Assembly (NCBI GenBank): GCA_019118725.1
Contig: DWYO01000252.1
Span: forward strand, 1 to 8,624
Origin: Candidatus Parabacteroides intestinavium
GTDB lineage: Bacteria; Bacteroidota; Bacteroidia; Bacteroidales; Tannerellaceae
Direction of reading: 5' to 3'
Length of the DNA: 8,624 bases
Shown here: piece after piece, positions 1 through 6,706 of the stretch
Numbering within the stretch: position 1 is the stretch's first letter
Layout: the number at the start of each line of letters is the position of its first letter
Notes under the pieces: model-generated
The model's input: the letters and a program-made list of their open reading frames with translations, nothing else
Database searches by the model: none
What the model was told of the DNA's origin: nothing
Position numbers and translations under genes: made by a program

Positions 1-2
1 CT

Positions 3-107
3 AATGCCACCCTGCTGGGGCATATCCATGTAGATGATGGAGCGACTATCTTAGGAAATGTATGGGTAACACGTGATGTAGCTGCTGGTGAATTTGTAAG
101 CTTGTGA
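3..107 (+). CDS. C-terminal end of a hexapeptide-repeat acyltransferase, probably serine O-acetyltransferase (partial)
   Basis: Only the last 34 codons are visible; the 5' part lies before the window. The reading frame starts at base 3 and ends with TGA at 105-107. The peptide shows the loose six-residue periodicity of a left-handed beta helix (ATLLGH, IHVDDG, ATILGN, VWVTRD), and then a short tail beginning VAAGEF. A 'GNVWVTRDV.AG' ending after the last coil is typical of serine O-acetyltransferases, which acetylate serine with acetyl-CoA in the first step of cysteine synthesis in the cytoplasm. Other hexapeptide acyltransferases (sugar or maltose acetyltransferases) share this fold, and the catalytic histidine is outside the window, so the substrate is an inference. 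No transcriptional link to the next gene, 104 bases downstream, can be shown. Confidence 0.6.
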   Translation, partial: NATLLGHIHVDDGATILGNVWVTRDVAAGEFVSL

Positions 108-211
108 GTTTTTATTTCAAATCGGATATGACAAGAACTGATTAAGCGAACAAACTCAAAAACTAAAAAACTTAAAGACTTAAAAAACTCAAAATATTTA
201 TACAACAAACA
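108..211 (+). promoter_or_regulatory. A-rich leader upstream of the rRNA methyltransferase
   Basis: This gap has no Shine-Dalgarno-like purine block before the ATG at 212. From about 150 to 211 it is very A-rich, and short units recur, such as AACTCAAAA at 153-161 and again at 186-194, with several AAAAACT/ACTTAAA variants between. Bacteroidetes genes usually lack a Shine-Dalgarno sequence and rely on A-rich, unstructured leaders, so this probably is the translation-initiation leader. I found no good match to the TAnnTTTG -7 box here, so the transcription start cannot be placed. Confidence 0.4.
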
Positions 212-1639
212 ATGGGAGAGACATTCGAAATGGTAGCCAAAACCCTATATGGGTTGGAAGAGATCTTGGCCGGCGAGTTGCTCGCTTTAGGAGCCAACGA
301 TCTGCAAATAGGCCGCCGCATGGTTTCCTTTACCGGTGACAAAGAGTTATTATACAAGGCGAACTTTTGTTGCCGGACCGCATTGCGCATTTTAAAACCC
401 ATCTATCACTTCAAGGCCAAAGATGCCGATACCGTCTATAAAGAGGTAAAGAAGGTAGAATGGGAAAAGTATCTGACGCTTGACAAGACTTTTGCCATCG
501 ACTCGGTCATTTATTCTGAGGATTTCAATCATTCCAAATTTGTGGCTTATCGTACGAAAGACGCTATTGTGGATTACTTTATCGAGAAATTCCAAAAGCG
601 TCCATCAGTGCGGGTGAACAATCCGGATCTATATATCAATATTCACATTTCACACAATGATTGTACGCTCTCGATTGATAGCTCAGGCGAAAGCCTGCAC
701 AAACGCGGATATCGAGTAGATCAAACGGAAGCTCCATTAAACGAGGTTCTGGCTGCAGGCATGATTCTGATGACCGGCTGGAAAGGAGAATCTAACTTTA
801 TAGACCCGATGTGCGGTTCTGGCACATTACTGATCGAAGCGGCTATGATTGCCCTGAATATTGCTCCGGGTATCCATCGTAAGGAATTTGCCTTCCAGAA
901 ATGGGTGGACTATGACGAGGAATTGTTCGACCGTATTTATAATGATGATAGTCAGGAGCGGAAGTTTGCCTTTAAGTGCTATGGATCGGATATTTCACAA
1001 CAGGCTATTGACATCGCACGGGAGAATATCCGAAGCGCGGGACTTATGAAATATATTGAACTGGATGTCAAGCCTTTCCAGCAATATACAGAAGCTCCTC
1101 ACCCCGGAATATTGGTCACCAATCCGCCTTACGGAGAACGTATATCCAGCCGGGATTTACTGGGTCTGTATAGCATGATAGGCGAACGCTTAAAACATGT
1201 ATTCATGGGGTATAACGCTTGGATACTCAGCTACAAAGAGGAATGCTTCGAAAAAATAGGGCTGCATCCTTCTGAGCGCATCAAACTGATGAACGGCTCG
1301 TTGGCTTGCGAGTATAGAAAATACGAGATGTTTGAAGGCACGAAAAAAGAATTCAAACGGAACGAAGAATTAAAAACAAAGAAAGAAGAATCCCGTCCGG
1401 CTTCGAAAGATGGAGAACGATGGAGTGGACAACCTCGCATTAAGAAGGTAGACCGCCCCGAAAGGCGCTTTGCTGCGGCTCACCGCGAAGAAATGGATGA
1501 GGAACGCGGTCATCGTTTCCATGAAAAAAGACCGGCCAAAATGAAATATCGGGAAAATAATGACCGTAAACGGTTTGACAAACGGTCGGGGGCATACGAT
1601 AGCAAGAAGAAAAAGAAAGGGCGCTTTTATGAAGATTAA
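212..1639 (+). CDS. rlmL: THUMP-domain class I SAM-dependent 23S rRNA methyltransferase (RlmL/YpsC-like)
   Basis: This 475-residue cytoplasmic protein should methylate the exocyclic amine of a guanine in 23S rRNA with S-adenosylmethionine; E. coli RlmL modifies G2445. The N-terminal part (about residues 1-155) reads like a ferredoxin-like plus THUMP RNA-binding region. A Rossmann methyltransferase domain follows, with motif I DPMCGSGTLLIEAA from residue 198 and the catalytic NPPYGER from residue 304, as in N2-guanine methyltransferases. It lacks the second methyltransferase domain (RlmK) fused in E. coli and so resembles the single-domain form. Residues from about 378 to the end form a low-complexity tail in which roughly a third of positions are Lys or Arg. 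The ATG at 212 is preferred over the internal ATG at 230 because GETFEMVAKT matches the usual family N terminus as I remember it. The 3' end overlaps ptpA by 11 bases. The exact target guanine is inferred from the family. Confidence 0.85.
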   Translation: MGETFEMVAKTLYGLEEILAGELLALGANDLQIGRRMVSFTGDKELLYKANFCCRTALRILKPIYHFKAKDADTVYKEVKKVEWEKYLTLDKTFAIDSVIYSEDFNHSKFVAYRTKDAIVDYFIEKFQKRPSVRVNNPDLYINIHISHNDCTLSIDSSGESLHKRGYRVDQTEAPLNEVLAAGMILMTGWKGESNFIDPMCGSGTLLIEAAMIALNIAPGIHRKEFAFQKWVDYDEELFDRIYNDDSQERKFAFKCYGSDISQQAIDIARENIRSAGLMKYIELDVKPFQQYTEAPHPGILVTNPPYGERISSRDLLGLYSMIGERLKHVFMGYNAWILSYKEECFEKIGLHPSERIKLMNGSLACEYRKYEMFEGTKKEFKRNEELKTKKEESRPASKDGERWSGQPRIKKVDRPERRFAAAHREEMDEERGHRFHEKRPAKMKYRENNDRKRFDKRSGAYDSKKKKKGRFYED

Positions 1640-3821
1640 GTATTGGATCATTGGATTACTGTTATTCCCATTAAATCTGATGGCACAAGATAAAGAATTG
1701 ACATTGCAGGATCTGATTCCCGGAGGCAAGAACTATGCAAAGTTCCAACCGAAAAATCAGTCGGTTATCTGGGTGGGTGAAGACATGTACCTCATTCAAG
1801 ATGGAAAAGACTCTTACCGGGGAGCCAAACCGAAGCAATACCCGGAGATTCAAGTGAGCCGTGCCTCCTTAAATCAGGCTTTGCAAGATGCCGGGCTGGA
1901 TACAGTTTCCCGCCTTCCCCGCTTTACGGTGGCTTATAAGAGCAAACCGGTGCTGGCTTTCACTCATAAAGGGCATCGCATCCATTATAATATGGAGACT
2001 GATCAGGTAGTAGGAAACTATACCTTACCGAGGGGGGGGGCAAATCTGGATTTTTGTCCGGCCAATAACTATATAGCATTTACTGAAGGACAAAACTTAA
2101 AGGTGCTTTCTCCGGAAGGAGAGATCATTCCGGTGACTCACGAAAGTGCGCCGGGGATCGTTTGTGGCACCTCAGTCCATCAAAATGAGTTTGGCATTAC
2201 TAAAGGCACATTCTGGTCCCCCAAAGGGAATAGCCTGGCTTTCTATCGGATGGACGAAAGCATGGTAACTGATTATCCTTTTGTGAATATCGACAAACGT
2301 GTGGCCAAGGCTGAACCGCATAAATATCCGATGGCAGGCATGAAAAGCCATCACGTAACGGTCGGAGTCTATAACTTGGCTTCAGGTAAAACTATCTGGC
2401 TGAAAACAGGTACGCCCAAAGAAAAGTTCCTGACCAATATCGCCTGGAGTCCGGACGAACAACACATTTATATTGCAGAATTGAACCGGGAGCAGAACGA
2501 GATGCATCTGGTCTCTTACTCGGCAGCAACGGGTAATCGGGAGCAGGTTCTATTTACGGAGAAAGATGATAAGTACGTAGAGCCGCAACATTCGGTGTTG
2601 TTTGTCCCGAATCATCCGGATCAATTCATCTGGCAAAGCGAACGGGATGGATTCAATCACTTATACTTATATAACACAGAAGGAAAACTCTTAAAACAAC
2701 TGACTCAAGGAGAATGGGTAGTTCTCTCGGTAGAGGGTTTCGATACGAAAGGAGAAAATATTTTCTTTACGGGCACAAAACCGAGTCCGATCAGCTCTTA
2801 TAGCTATGGAACGCCTCTTTGTATAACCAACTGGAAATTAAATCTGAAAAAGGGGAATGCGATATGTCTGAACCACGAAGCGATTTTAGGAAGTGGCGTT
2901 CATGGAGCCAGCCTTTCTCCTTCAGGTAAATATATCATTGATTCCTATTCTTCGTGGGATATCCCTCGCAAAATAGTAATTACAGATGCCCAAAAGAACA
3001 AGGTGTTGGAAACTTTGCTCGTGGCCGAAAATCCTTATAAGGAATATGTCATGCCAGAGGTAGAGCGTGGGCATATCACAGCCGCCGACGGGAAAACGAA
3101 GTTAAACTATTTCTTGGTCAAACCGTTGAATATGGATAGTACCCAGCAATATCCGACCATAGTTTATGTTTATGGCGGACCTCACGCACAATTGGTTACA
3201 GGCTCCTGGATGGGAGGCGTAAGCGGATGGGATATCTATATGGCACGCAGGGGGTATGTGGTCTTTACGGTAGACGGACGCGGTTCGGCCAACCGGGGCC
3301 ATGCTTTTGAATCGGTCATCCATCGGCAATTGGGCGTAAATGAGATGGCGGATCAGGTAAAAGGCGTTGAATTCCTGAAAACGAAACCATACGTTGATCC
3401 GGATCGTATCGGAGTACACGGATGGAGTTTTGGCGGGTTTATGACGACAAACCTCATGTGCTCTTACCCAGATCTCTTTAAGGTGGGAGTAGCTGGAGGA
3501 CCGGTCATCGATTGGAGTAATTACGAGATTATGTATGGCGAGCGTTACATGGATCGTCCGCAAGAGAATCCTGAAGGATATAAGAACTCCAATTTGAAAC
3601 TGAAAGCCAAGAACTTAAAAGGACATCTGCTGCTGATTCATGGCGATATAGATCCTGTTGTGGTTTGGCAACATAGTTTAGGTTTCTTGAAGGCGTGTGT
3701 AGATGCCAATACTTACCCGGATTATTTCGTCTATCCGCGTCATGAACATAATGTCATCGGAAAAGACCGTCCGCATCTGCACGAGAAGATAACACGGTAT
3801 TTTGATGATTATTTAAAATAA
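1629..3821 (+). CDS. ptpA: Prolyl tripeptidyl peptidase A (S9B family serine exopeptidase)
   Basis: This 730-residue exported enzyme should remove Xaa-Xaa-Pro tripeptides from the free N termini of peptides. A signal peptide is clear: K2 and K4, a hydrophobic stretch 5-17, and a probable signal peptidase I site after A19 (LMA|QD), so it acts in the periplasm or at the envelope. Roughly residues 80-440 form the DPP IV-type beta propeller, with the VHQNEFG motif whose E187 matches the N-terminus-binding glutamate. About 500-730 is the alpha/beta hydrolase: YGGPHAQ (Y515, oxyanion), nucleophile S600 in GWSFGG, E633 in NYEIMYGERY, D675 in HGDIDP, H707 in HEHNV. From memory, P. gingivalis PtpA has S603, E636, D678 and H710, a constant offset of 3. 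The start is set by the signal peptide; a 23-codon upstream extension is rejected. A nine-G run lies at 2032-2040. It overlaps the preceding methyltransferase gene, and purD follows after 109 bases. Confidence 0.93.
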   Translation: MKIKYWIIGLLLFPLNLMAQDKELTLQDLIPGGKNYAKFQPKNQSVIWVGEDMYLIQDGKDSYRGAKPKQYPEIQVSRASLNQALQDAGLDTVSRLPRFTVAYKSKPVLAFTHKGHRIHYNMETDQVVGNYTLPRGGANLDFCPANNYIAFTEGQNLKVLSPEGEIIPVTHESAPGIVCGTSVHQNEFGITKGTFWSPKGNSLAFYRMDESMVTDYPFVNIDKRVAKAEPHKYPMAGMKSHHVTVGVYNLASGKTIWLKTGTPKEKFLTNIAWSPDEQHIYIAELNREQNEMHLVSYSAATGNREQVLFTEKDDKYVEPQHSVLFVPNHPDQFIWQSERDGFNHLYLYNTEGKLLKQLTQGEWVVLSVEGFDTKGENIFFTGTKPSPISSYSYGTPLCITNWKLNLKKGNAICLNHEAILGSGVHGASLSPSGKYIIDSYSSWDIPRKIVITDAQKNKVLETLLVAENPYKEYVMPEVERGHITAADGKTKLNYFLVKPLNMDSTQQYPTIVYVYGGPHAQLVTGSWMGGVSGWDIYMARRGYVVFTVDGRGSANRGHAFESVIHRQLGVNEMADQVKGVEFLKTKPYVDPDRIGVHGWSFGGFMTTNLMCSYPDLFKVGVAGGPVIDWSNYEIMYGERYMDRPQENPEGYKNSNLKLKAKNLKGHLLLIHGDIDPVVVWQHSLGFLKACVDANTYPDYFVYPRHEHNVIGKDRPHLHEKITRYFDDYLK
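2032..2040 (+). repeat. Nine-base poly-G tract inside ptpA
   Basis: An uninterrupted run of nine G residues encodes part of R135, both G136 and G137, and the first base of A138 in the ptpA frame. At this length the gene is open through to its stop at 3819-3821. G tracts of eight or more are prone to slipped-strand mispairing, and gain or loss of one base would truncate the enzyme inside the propeller, well before the catalytic residues. Confidence 0.9.
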
Positions 3822-3867
3822 GTTGACGAGGGGACAAGGCACAAGTACAAGATAAAAACTTGTCAAC
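3822..3867 (+). other. Imperfect stem-loop between ptpA and purD
   Basis: GTTGACGAG (3822-3830), directly after the ptpA stop, can pair with CTTGTCAAC (3859-3867): nine pairs including one G-U. The 28-base loop carries three ACAAG units (3834-3838, 3841-3845, 3847-3851), and GACAAG at 3833-3838 can compete for the same right arm, giving a shorter hairpin. No T tract follows on the plus strand, so it is not a standard intrinsic terminator. It might stabilise the ptpA 3' end or be chance. Confidence 0.35.
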
Positions 3868-3875
3868 CGGAAACG

Positions 3876-3930
3876 TAAATTTTTGCATCTCTGCAAACTT
3901 AGAAATAAAAAACGTACAAACTTAAAAGAT
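3876..3930 (+). promoter_or_regulatory. Possible purD promoter/leader with a TTTGCA-TCTC-TGCAAA palindrome
   Basis: TAAATTTTTG at 3876-3885 resembles the Bacteroidetes -7 box (TAnnTTTG); the best 8-base fit, AATTTTTG, has one mismatch. A TTG at 3860-3862 could stand in for the -33 element, but the spacing (15 bases) is shorter than the usual 19 or so. The box runs into a perfect 6-base inverted repeat, TTTGCA (3882-3887) and TGCAAA (3892-3897) with a TCTC loop, which could be an operator half-site pair or a small 5' hairpin. An A-rich leader without Shine-Dalgarno sequence leads to the ATG at 3931. Confidence 0.35.
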
Positions 3931-5202
3931 ATGAACATATTATTGTTAGGTTCAGGAGGTCGTGAGCATGCGATTGCCTGGAAAATAGCCCAAAGTCCGA
4001 AAGTGGACTCTTTGTTCATCGCTCCCGGTAATGCGGGAACGGCTCAAGTAGGCACGAACGTGAATATCAAAGCGGATGATTTCGAATCCATCAAATCATT
4101 TGCTTTGGAAAATCAGGTGAATATGGTCGTGGTAGGACCGGAAGACCCTTTGGTAAAAGGCGTATATGATTTCTTCAAGAACGATGAGGCCCTGAAGAAT
4201 ATTCCTGTTATCGGTCCCTCTAAAGCCGGTGCCCAATTGGAAGGGAGTAAGGACTTTGCCAAGGCATTCATGCAACGTCATCATATTCCGACCGCACGTT
4301 ACAAGAGCATCACGGCAGAGAATCTGGAAGAGGGATACGCTTTTTTGGACACGCTCCACGCGCCGTATGTATTGAAAGCCGATGGCTTGGCGGCCGGAAA
4401 GGGGGTACTTATCGTAGATTCACTGGACGAAGCCAAAAAAGAATTAGGCGATATGCTCCAAGGGATGTTTGGAGATGCCAGTAAGACTGTAGTCATCGAG
4501 GAGTTCTTGGATGGTATAGAATGCTCCGTATTTGTAGTAACTGATGGGAAAGATTACAAAATACTTCCCGTAGCCAAGGATTATAAGCGGATTGGTGAAG
4601 GAAATACCGGGCTGAACACCGGAGGAATGGGTGCGGTGTCTCCAGTATCGTTTGCCGACCATGATTTTATGCAGAAAGTCGAAGATCGCATCATCCGCCC
4701 TACCGTTGAAGGATTGCGCGAAGAGAACTTAGATTATAAAGGTTTCATCTTCTTCGGATTGATTAACGTGAAAGGAGACCCGATGGTTATCGAATATAAT
4801 TGCCGTATGGGAGACCCTGAAACCGAAGTGGTCATGCTCCGTATTCAAAGCGATTTGGTCGATTTGCTGGAAGGTATCGCACAAGGGAATTTGGCCTCCC
4901 GTGTGCTGGTGAAAGATCCTCGCTATGCCGTAACGGTCATGTTGGTCAGTGGCGGATATCCGGAAGCGTATGAAAAAGGAAAAATCATTAGCGGATTAGA
5001 CCAAGTCTCTTCAGACAATATTCTTTTCCATGCCGGGACCAAACTTGAACAGGGCGAAGTCGTTACCAATGGCGGACGTGTGATAGCCGTCAGCTCTTAC
5101 GGAACAACTCAAGACGAGGCTCTCGCTCATTCGTATGCCGGTGCTCAAGCCCTTGACTTTGAGAAAAAATATTTCCGAAGAGATATCGGATTTGATTTAT
5201 AA
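3931..5202 (+). CDS. purD: Phosphoribosylamine--glycine ligase (GAR synthetase)
   Basis: This 423-residue cytoplasmic ATP-grasp enzyme joins 5-phosphoribosylamine to glycine using ATP, the second step of de novo purine synthesis. The family signatures appear in order: the N-terminal nucleotide-fold motif LGSGGREHA (residues 6-14), GPSKAGAQLEGSKDFAK, the ATP-binding loop KADGLAAGKG (149-158), EEFLDGIECSVF, NTGGMGAVSP, and the PurD hallmark EYNCRMGDPETE from E288, whose E288 and N290 are expected magnesium ligands. The length is close to the roughly 430 residues of E. coli PurD, and no key residue is missing. The ATG at 3931 is chosen because NILLLGSGGREHA is the standard N terminus; an in-frame TTG at 3883 would add 16 residues unlike the family. 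No other pur gene is nearby, so purD stands apart from a purine operon here. A strong stem-loop begins 13 bases after its stop. Confidence 0.97.
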   Translation: MNILLLGSGGREHAIAWKIAQSPKVDSLFIAPGNAGTAQVGTNVNIKADDFESIKSFALENQVNMVVVGPEDPLVKGVYDFFKNDEALKNIPVIGPSKAGAQLEGSKDFAKAFMQRHHIPTARYKSITAENLEEGYAFLDTLHAPYVLKADGLAAGKGVLIVDSLDEAKKELGDMLQGMFGDASKTVVIEEFLDGIECSVFVVTDGKDYKILPVAKDYKRIGEGNTGLNTGGMGAVSPVSFADHDFMQKVEDRIIRPTVEGLREENLDYKGFIFFGLINVKGDPMVIEYNCRMGDPETEVVMLRIQSDLVDLLEGIAQGNLASRVLVKDPRYAVTVMLVSGGYPEAYEKGKIISGLDQVSSDNILFHAGTKLEQGEVVTNGGRVIAVSSYGTTQDEALAHSYAGAQALDFEKKYFRRDIGFDL

Positions 5203-5215
5203 AAGAAAAGTTTCA

Positions 5216-5255
5216 AAGGGAGTGTGTCAAAATGCAAATTTTGCTACACGCCCTT
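5216..5255 (+). other. Strong GNRA-capped stem-loop immediately downstream of purD
   Basis: The arms 5216-5233 and 5238-5255 pair at 16 of 18 positions, including one G-U, with mismatches at 5221/5250 and 5227/5244. They are closed by the tetraloop GCAA (5234-5237), a GNRA loop. The hairpin lies 13 bases after the purD stop and could protect the 3' end or help termination, but the following bases (AAGGTGCG) are not a U tract. The same arms are two of the four motif copies of the larger element described next. Confidence 0.6.
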
Positions 5256-5377
5256 AAGGTGCGTCAGAATGGGTAAGATGCAAGACGCTGAGGGTAAGGG
5301 TAAAGGAGTTTACTCTTGTAAATGACTGTAGCCCTCATCCCGAAAGCGACGAAGCAGACTACCCATTATGACACACC
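5216..5377. repeat. Structured intergenic element with four alternating GTGTGTCA.AATG copies (MITE- or REP-like)
   Basis: About 160 bases of the purD-M16 gap are built from a motif close to GTGTGTCA.AATG in alternating orientation: plus at 5222-5233, minus (degenerate) at 5238-5249, plus at 5260-5270 (GTGCGTCAGAATG begins here and continues into GGTA), and minus ending CATTATGACACACC at 5364-5377. The outer ends thus form terminal inverted repeats. GGTGCGTCAGAATGGGTA (5258-5275) pairs with 5360-5377 at 16 of 18 positions. Inside are further complementary blocks: TGAGGG (5289-5294) with CCCTCA (5332-5337), and TTTAC/GTAAA around a TCTT loop at 5309-5322. The only open frames I see within it are very short (14 codons from 5232 on plus, 18 codons on minus). 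No transposase is present. Its architecture suggests a non-autonomous mobile or dispersed repeat, or a structured RNA; copy number cannot be judged from one window. Confidence 0.55.
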
Positions 5378-5435
5378 GTCTTAAAATTTATCCCAAAGTC
5401 CTTACTCTTTCCGAATACTTCTTTGATTGTTTATT

Positions 5436-6656
5436 ATGGAATATATAACACATACTTTATCCAATGGCCTGCGTATGGTGCATCTGCCTTCGGAATCGCC
5501 CGTAGCTTATTGTGGATTTACGGTAAATGCCGGTGCCCGGGATGAGAATCCGGAAGAACACGGGCTGGCTCATTTCGTAGAGCATATCTTGTTTAAAGGG
5601 ACCGAGAAGCATCGGGCTAATTATATCCTGAACAGGATGGAGCAGGTAGGTGGTGAACTGAATGCCTATACGACCAAAGAGGAGACTTTTGTCTATTCGA
5701 TATTCATGCGCGAACATTTTCTTCGGGCTTTTGATTTACTGGTAGATCTGGTGTTCCATTCCATCTTCCCCGAGGCGCAAATCGAAAAAGAACGGGATGT
5801 GATTCTGGATGAAATCAGTTCGTATGAGGACAGCCCTTCAGAATTAATCTTTGACGATTTTGAGAATCTGCTTTTCAAAGGACATGCATTGGGACATAAC
5901 ATCTTAGGTGATGAAGCCTCGTTGGAACAATTGGGGCCGGAGAGCGGACGTTCCTTCATGCGCAGGTTCTATACACCAGATAATATGGTGTTTTTTTCCA
6001 TGGGAAATGTCCCGTTCGGGCGGATTGTCCAATGGGCGGAGCGTCTGATGTGTGATATCCCGAGCCAACCTCATCAACTGAATCGGCAAAGACCGGAAAG
6101 GGTACCATCCTCTTTCCTATCCTTGCAACGCGATACACATCAAGCACACGTTATGATCGGGAATCGAGCCTATAGCATGTATGATGATAAGCGCATCGCT
6201 TTGTTCCTGCTGAACAATATTTTGGGAGGACCTGGCATGAACAACCGCTTGAATCTTTCTTTGCGCGAACACAACGGACTGGTCTATAACGTAGAATCAA
6301 ATATTACGGCTTATACCGATACTGGCTTGTTCAGCGTCTATTTCGGTACCGATCCGAAGAACCGGAAACGTGCCATGAAGCTGGTACATCGCGAATTGGA
6401 GAAATTCCGCACGGCTCCGCTCTCCGAACGCCAGTTGGCCTCTGCAAAAAAACAGGCTTTGGGGCAATTGGGCATATCGGCTGATAACAGAGAAGGGCTC
6501 TTCCTGAATTTAGGAAAAAGTTTTCTGCACTATAACCGCTTCGACTCAATGGAGGAGGTTTTCCGACAAATCGAACGGATCACGGCCGAAGAAATCCATA
6601 CCGTTTCCCGGGAACTTTTCGACCCCGAACAATTATTTACGTTAATCTATGAGTGA
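5436..6656 (+). CDS. M16 family zinc metallopeptidase (insulinase/processing-peptidase-like)
   Basis: This 406-residue protein belongs to the pitrilysin/insulinase superfamily, subgroup M16B, related to mitochondrial processing peptidase and B. subtilis PqqL/YmxG-type proteins. The inverted zinc site is intact: H46-F-V-E49-H50, with the distal glutamates E119 and E126 in EKERDVILDEI, spaced as in active M16 enzymes. The second half is the M16 C-terminal domain (about 165-360), with GGPGMNNRL and the R277/Y284 pair in LREHNGLVY that holds the substrate. The length fits a one-unit subunit that normally dimerises. No signal peptide is visible, so a cytoplasmic location is likely. The ATG at 5436 is preferred over an in-frame TTG at 5427 because MEYITHTLSNGLRMVH matches the usual start. 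The natural substrate is unknown. No catalytically inactive M16 partner lies beside it. Confidence 0.9.
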   Translation: MEYITHTLSNGLRMVHLPSESPVAYCGFTVNAGARDENPEEHGLAHFVEHILFKGTEKHRANYILNRMEQVGGELNAYTTKEETFVYSIFMREHFLRAFDLLVDLVFHSIFPEAQIEKERDVILDEISSYEDSPSELIFDDFENLLFKGHALGHNILGDEASLEQLGPESGRSFMRRFYTPDNMVFFSMGNVPFGRIVQWAERLMCDIPSQPHQLNRQRPERVPSSFLSLQRDTHQAHVMIGNRAYSMYDDKRIALFLLNNILGGPGMNNRLNLSLREHNGLVYNVESNITAYTDTGLFSVYFGTDPKNRKRAMKLVHRELEKFRTAPLSERQLASAKKQALGQLGISADNREGLFLNLGKSFLHYNRFDSMEEVFRQIERITAEEIHTVSRELFDPEQLFTLIYE

Positions 6657-6672
6657 TTTAAAATAAAATCTT

Positions 6673-6680
6673 TATTTTTG
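6673..6680 (+). promoter_or_regulatory. Bacteroidetes-type -7 box upstream of the DUF2851 gene
   Basis: TATTTTTG matches the Bacteroidetes sigma-ABfr -7 consensus TAnnTTTG exactly and lies 26 bases before the ATG at 6707. This would give a short leader of about 20 bases. No convincing TTTG-type -33 element is seen about 19-21 bases further upstream, which falls at the end of the M16 gene. The DUF2851 gene may therefore have its own start, or simply follow the M16 gene in one transcript (50-base gap). Confidence 0.4.
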
Positions 6681-6706
6681 TAGGAATCTTTAACTATGGG
6701 GAAAAG

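Noticed and set aside
1560..1628. 23-codon N-terminal extension of ptpA
   Set aside because: It would bury the signal peptide that begins at 1629 and lies in coding sequence of the methyltransferase tail.
3426..3428. Phe instead of Tyr after the catalytic Ser of PtpA (GWSFGG versus GWSYGG)
   Set aside because: The oxyanion Tyr of S9 peptidases is a different residue (Y515 in YGGPHA), which is present, so this is not a loss of activity.
3102..3563. 153-residue minus-strand open frame
   Set aside because: It lies wholly within the conserved catalytic domain of ptpA on the opposite strand; its product has no recognisable motif.
3883..3930. TTG start adding 16 residues to PurD
   Set aside because: The extension is unlike any PurD N terminus, and it overlaps the likely promoter palindrome; the ATG at 3931 gives the standard start.
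5232..5276. 14-codon plus-strand frame (MQILLHALKVRQNG) and an 18-codon minus-strand frame (MGSLLRRFRDEGYSHLQE) in the purD-M16 gap
   Set aside because: Both are too short and lie inside strongly paired inverted-repeat sequence, which explains the bases better than coding does.
5416..5425. TACTTCTTTG as a promoter -7 box for the M16 gene
   Set aside because: It has four instead of two bases between TA and TTTG and ends only 10 bases before the start codon, leaving almost no leader.
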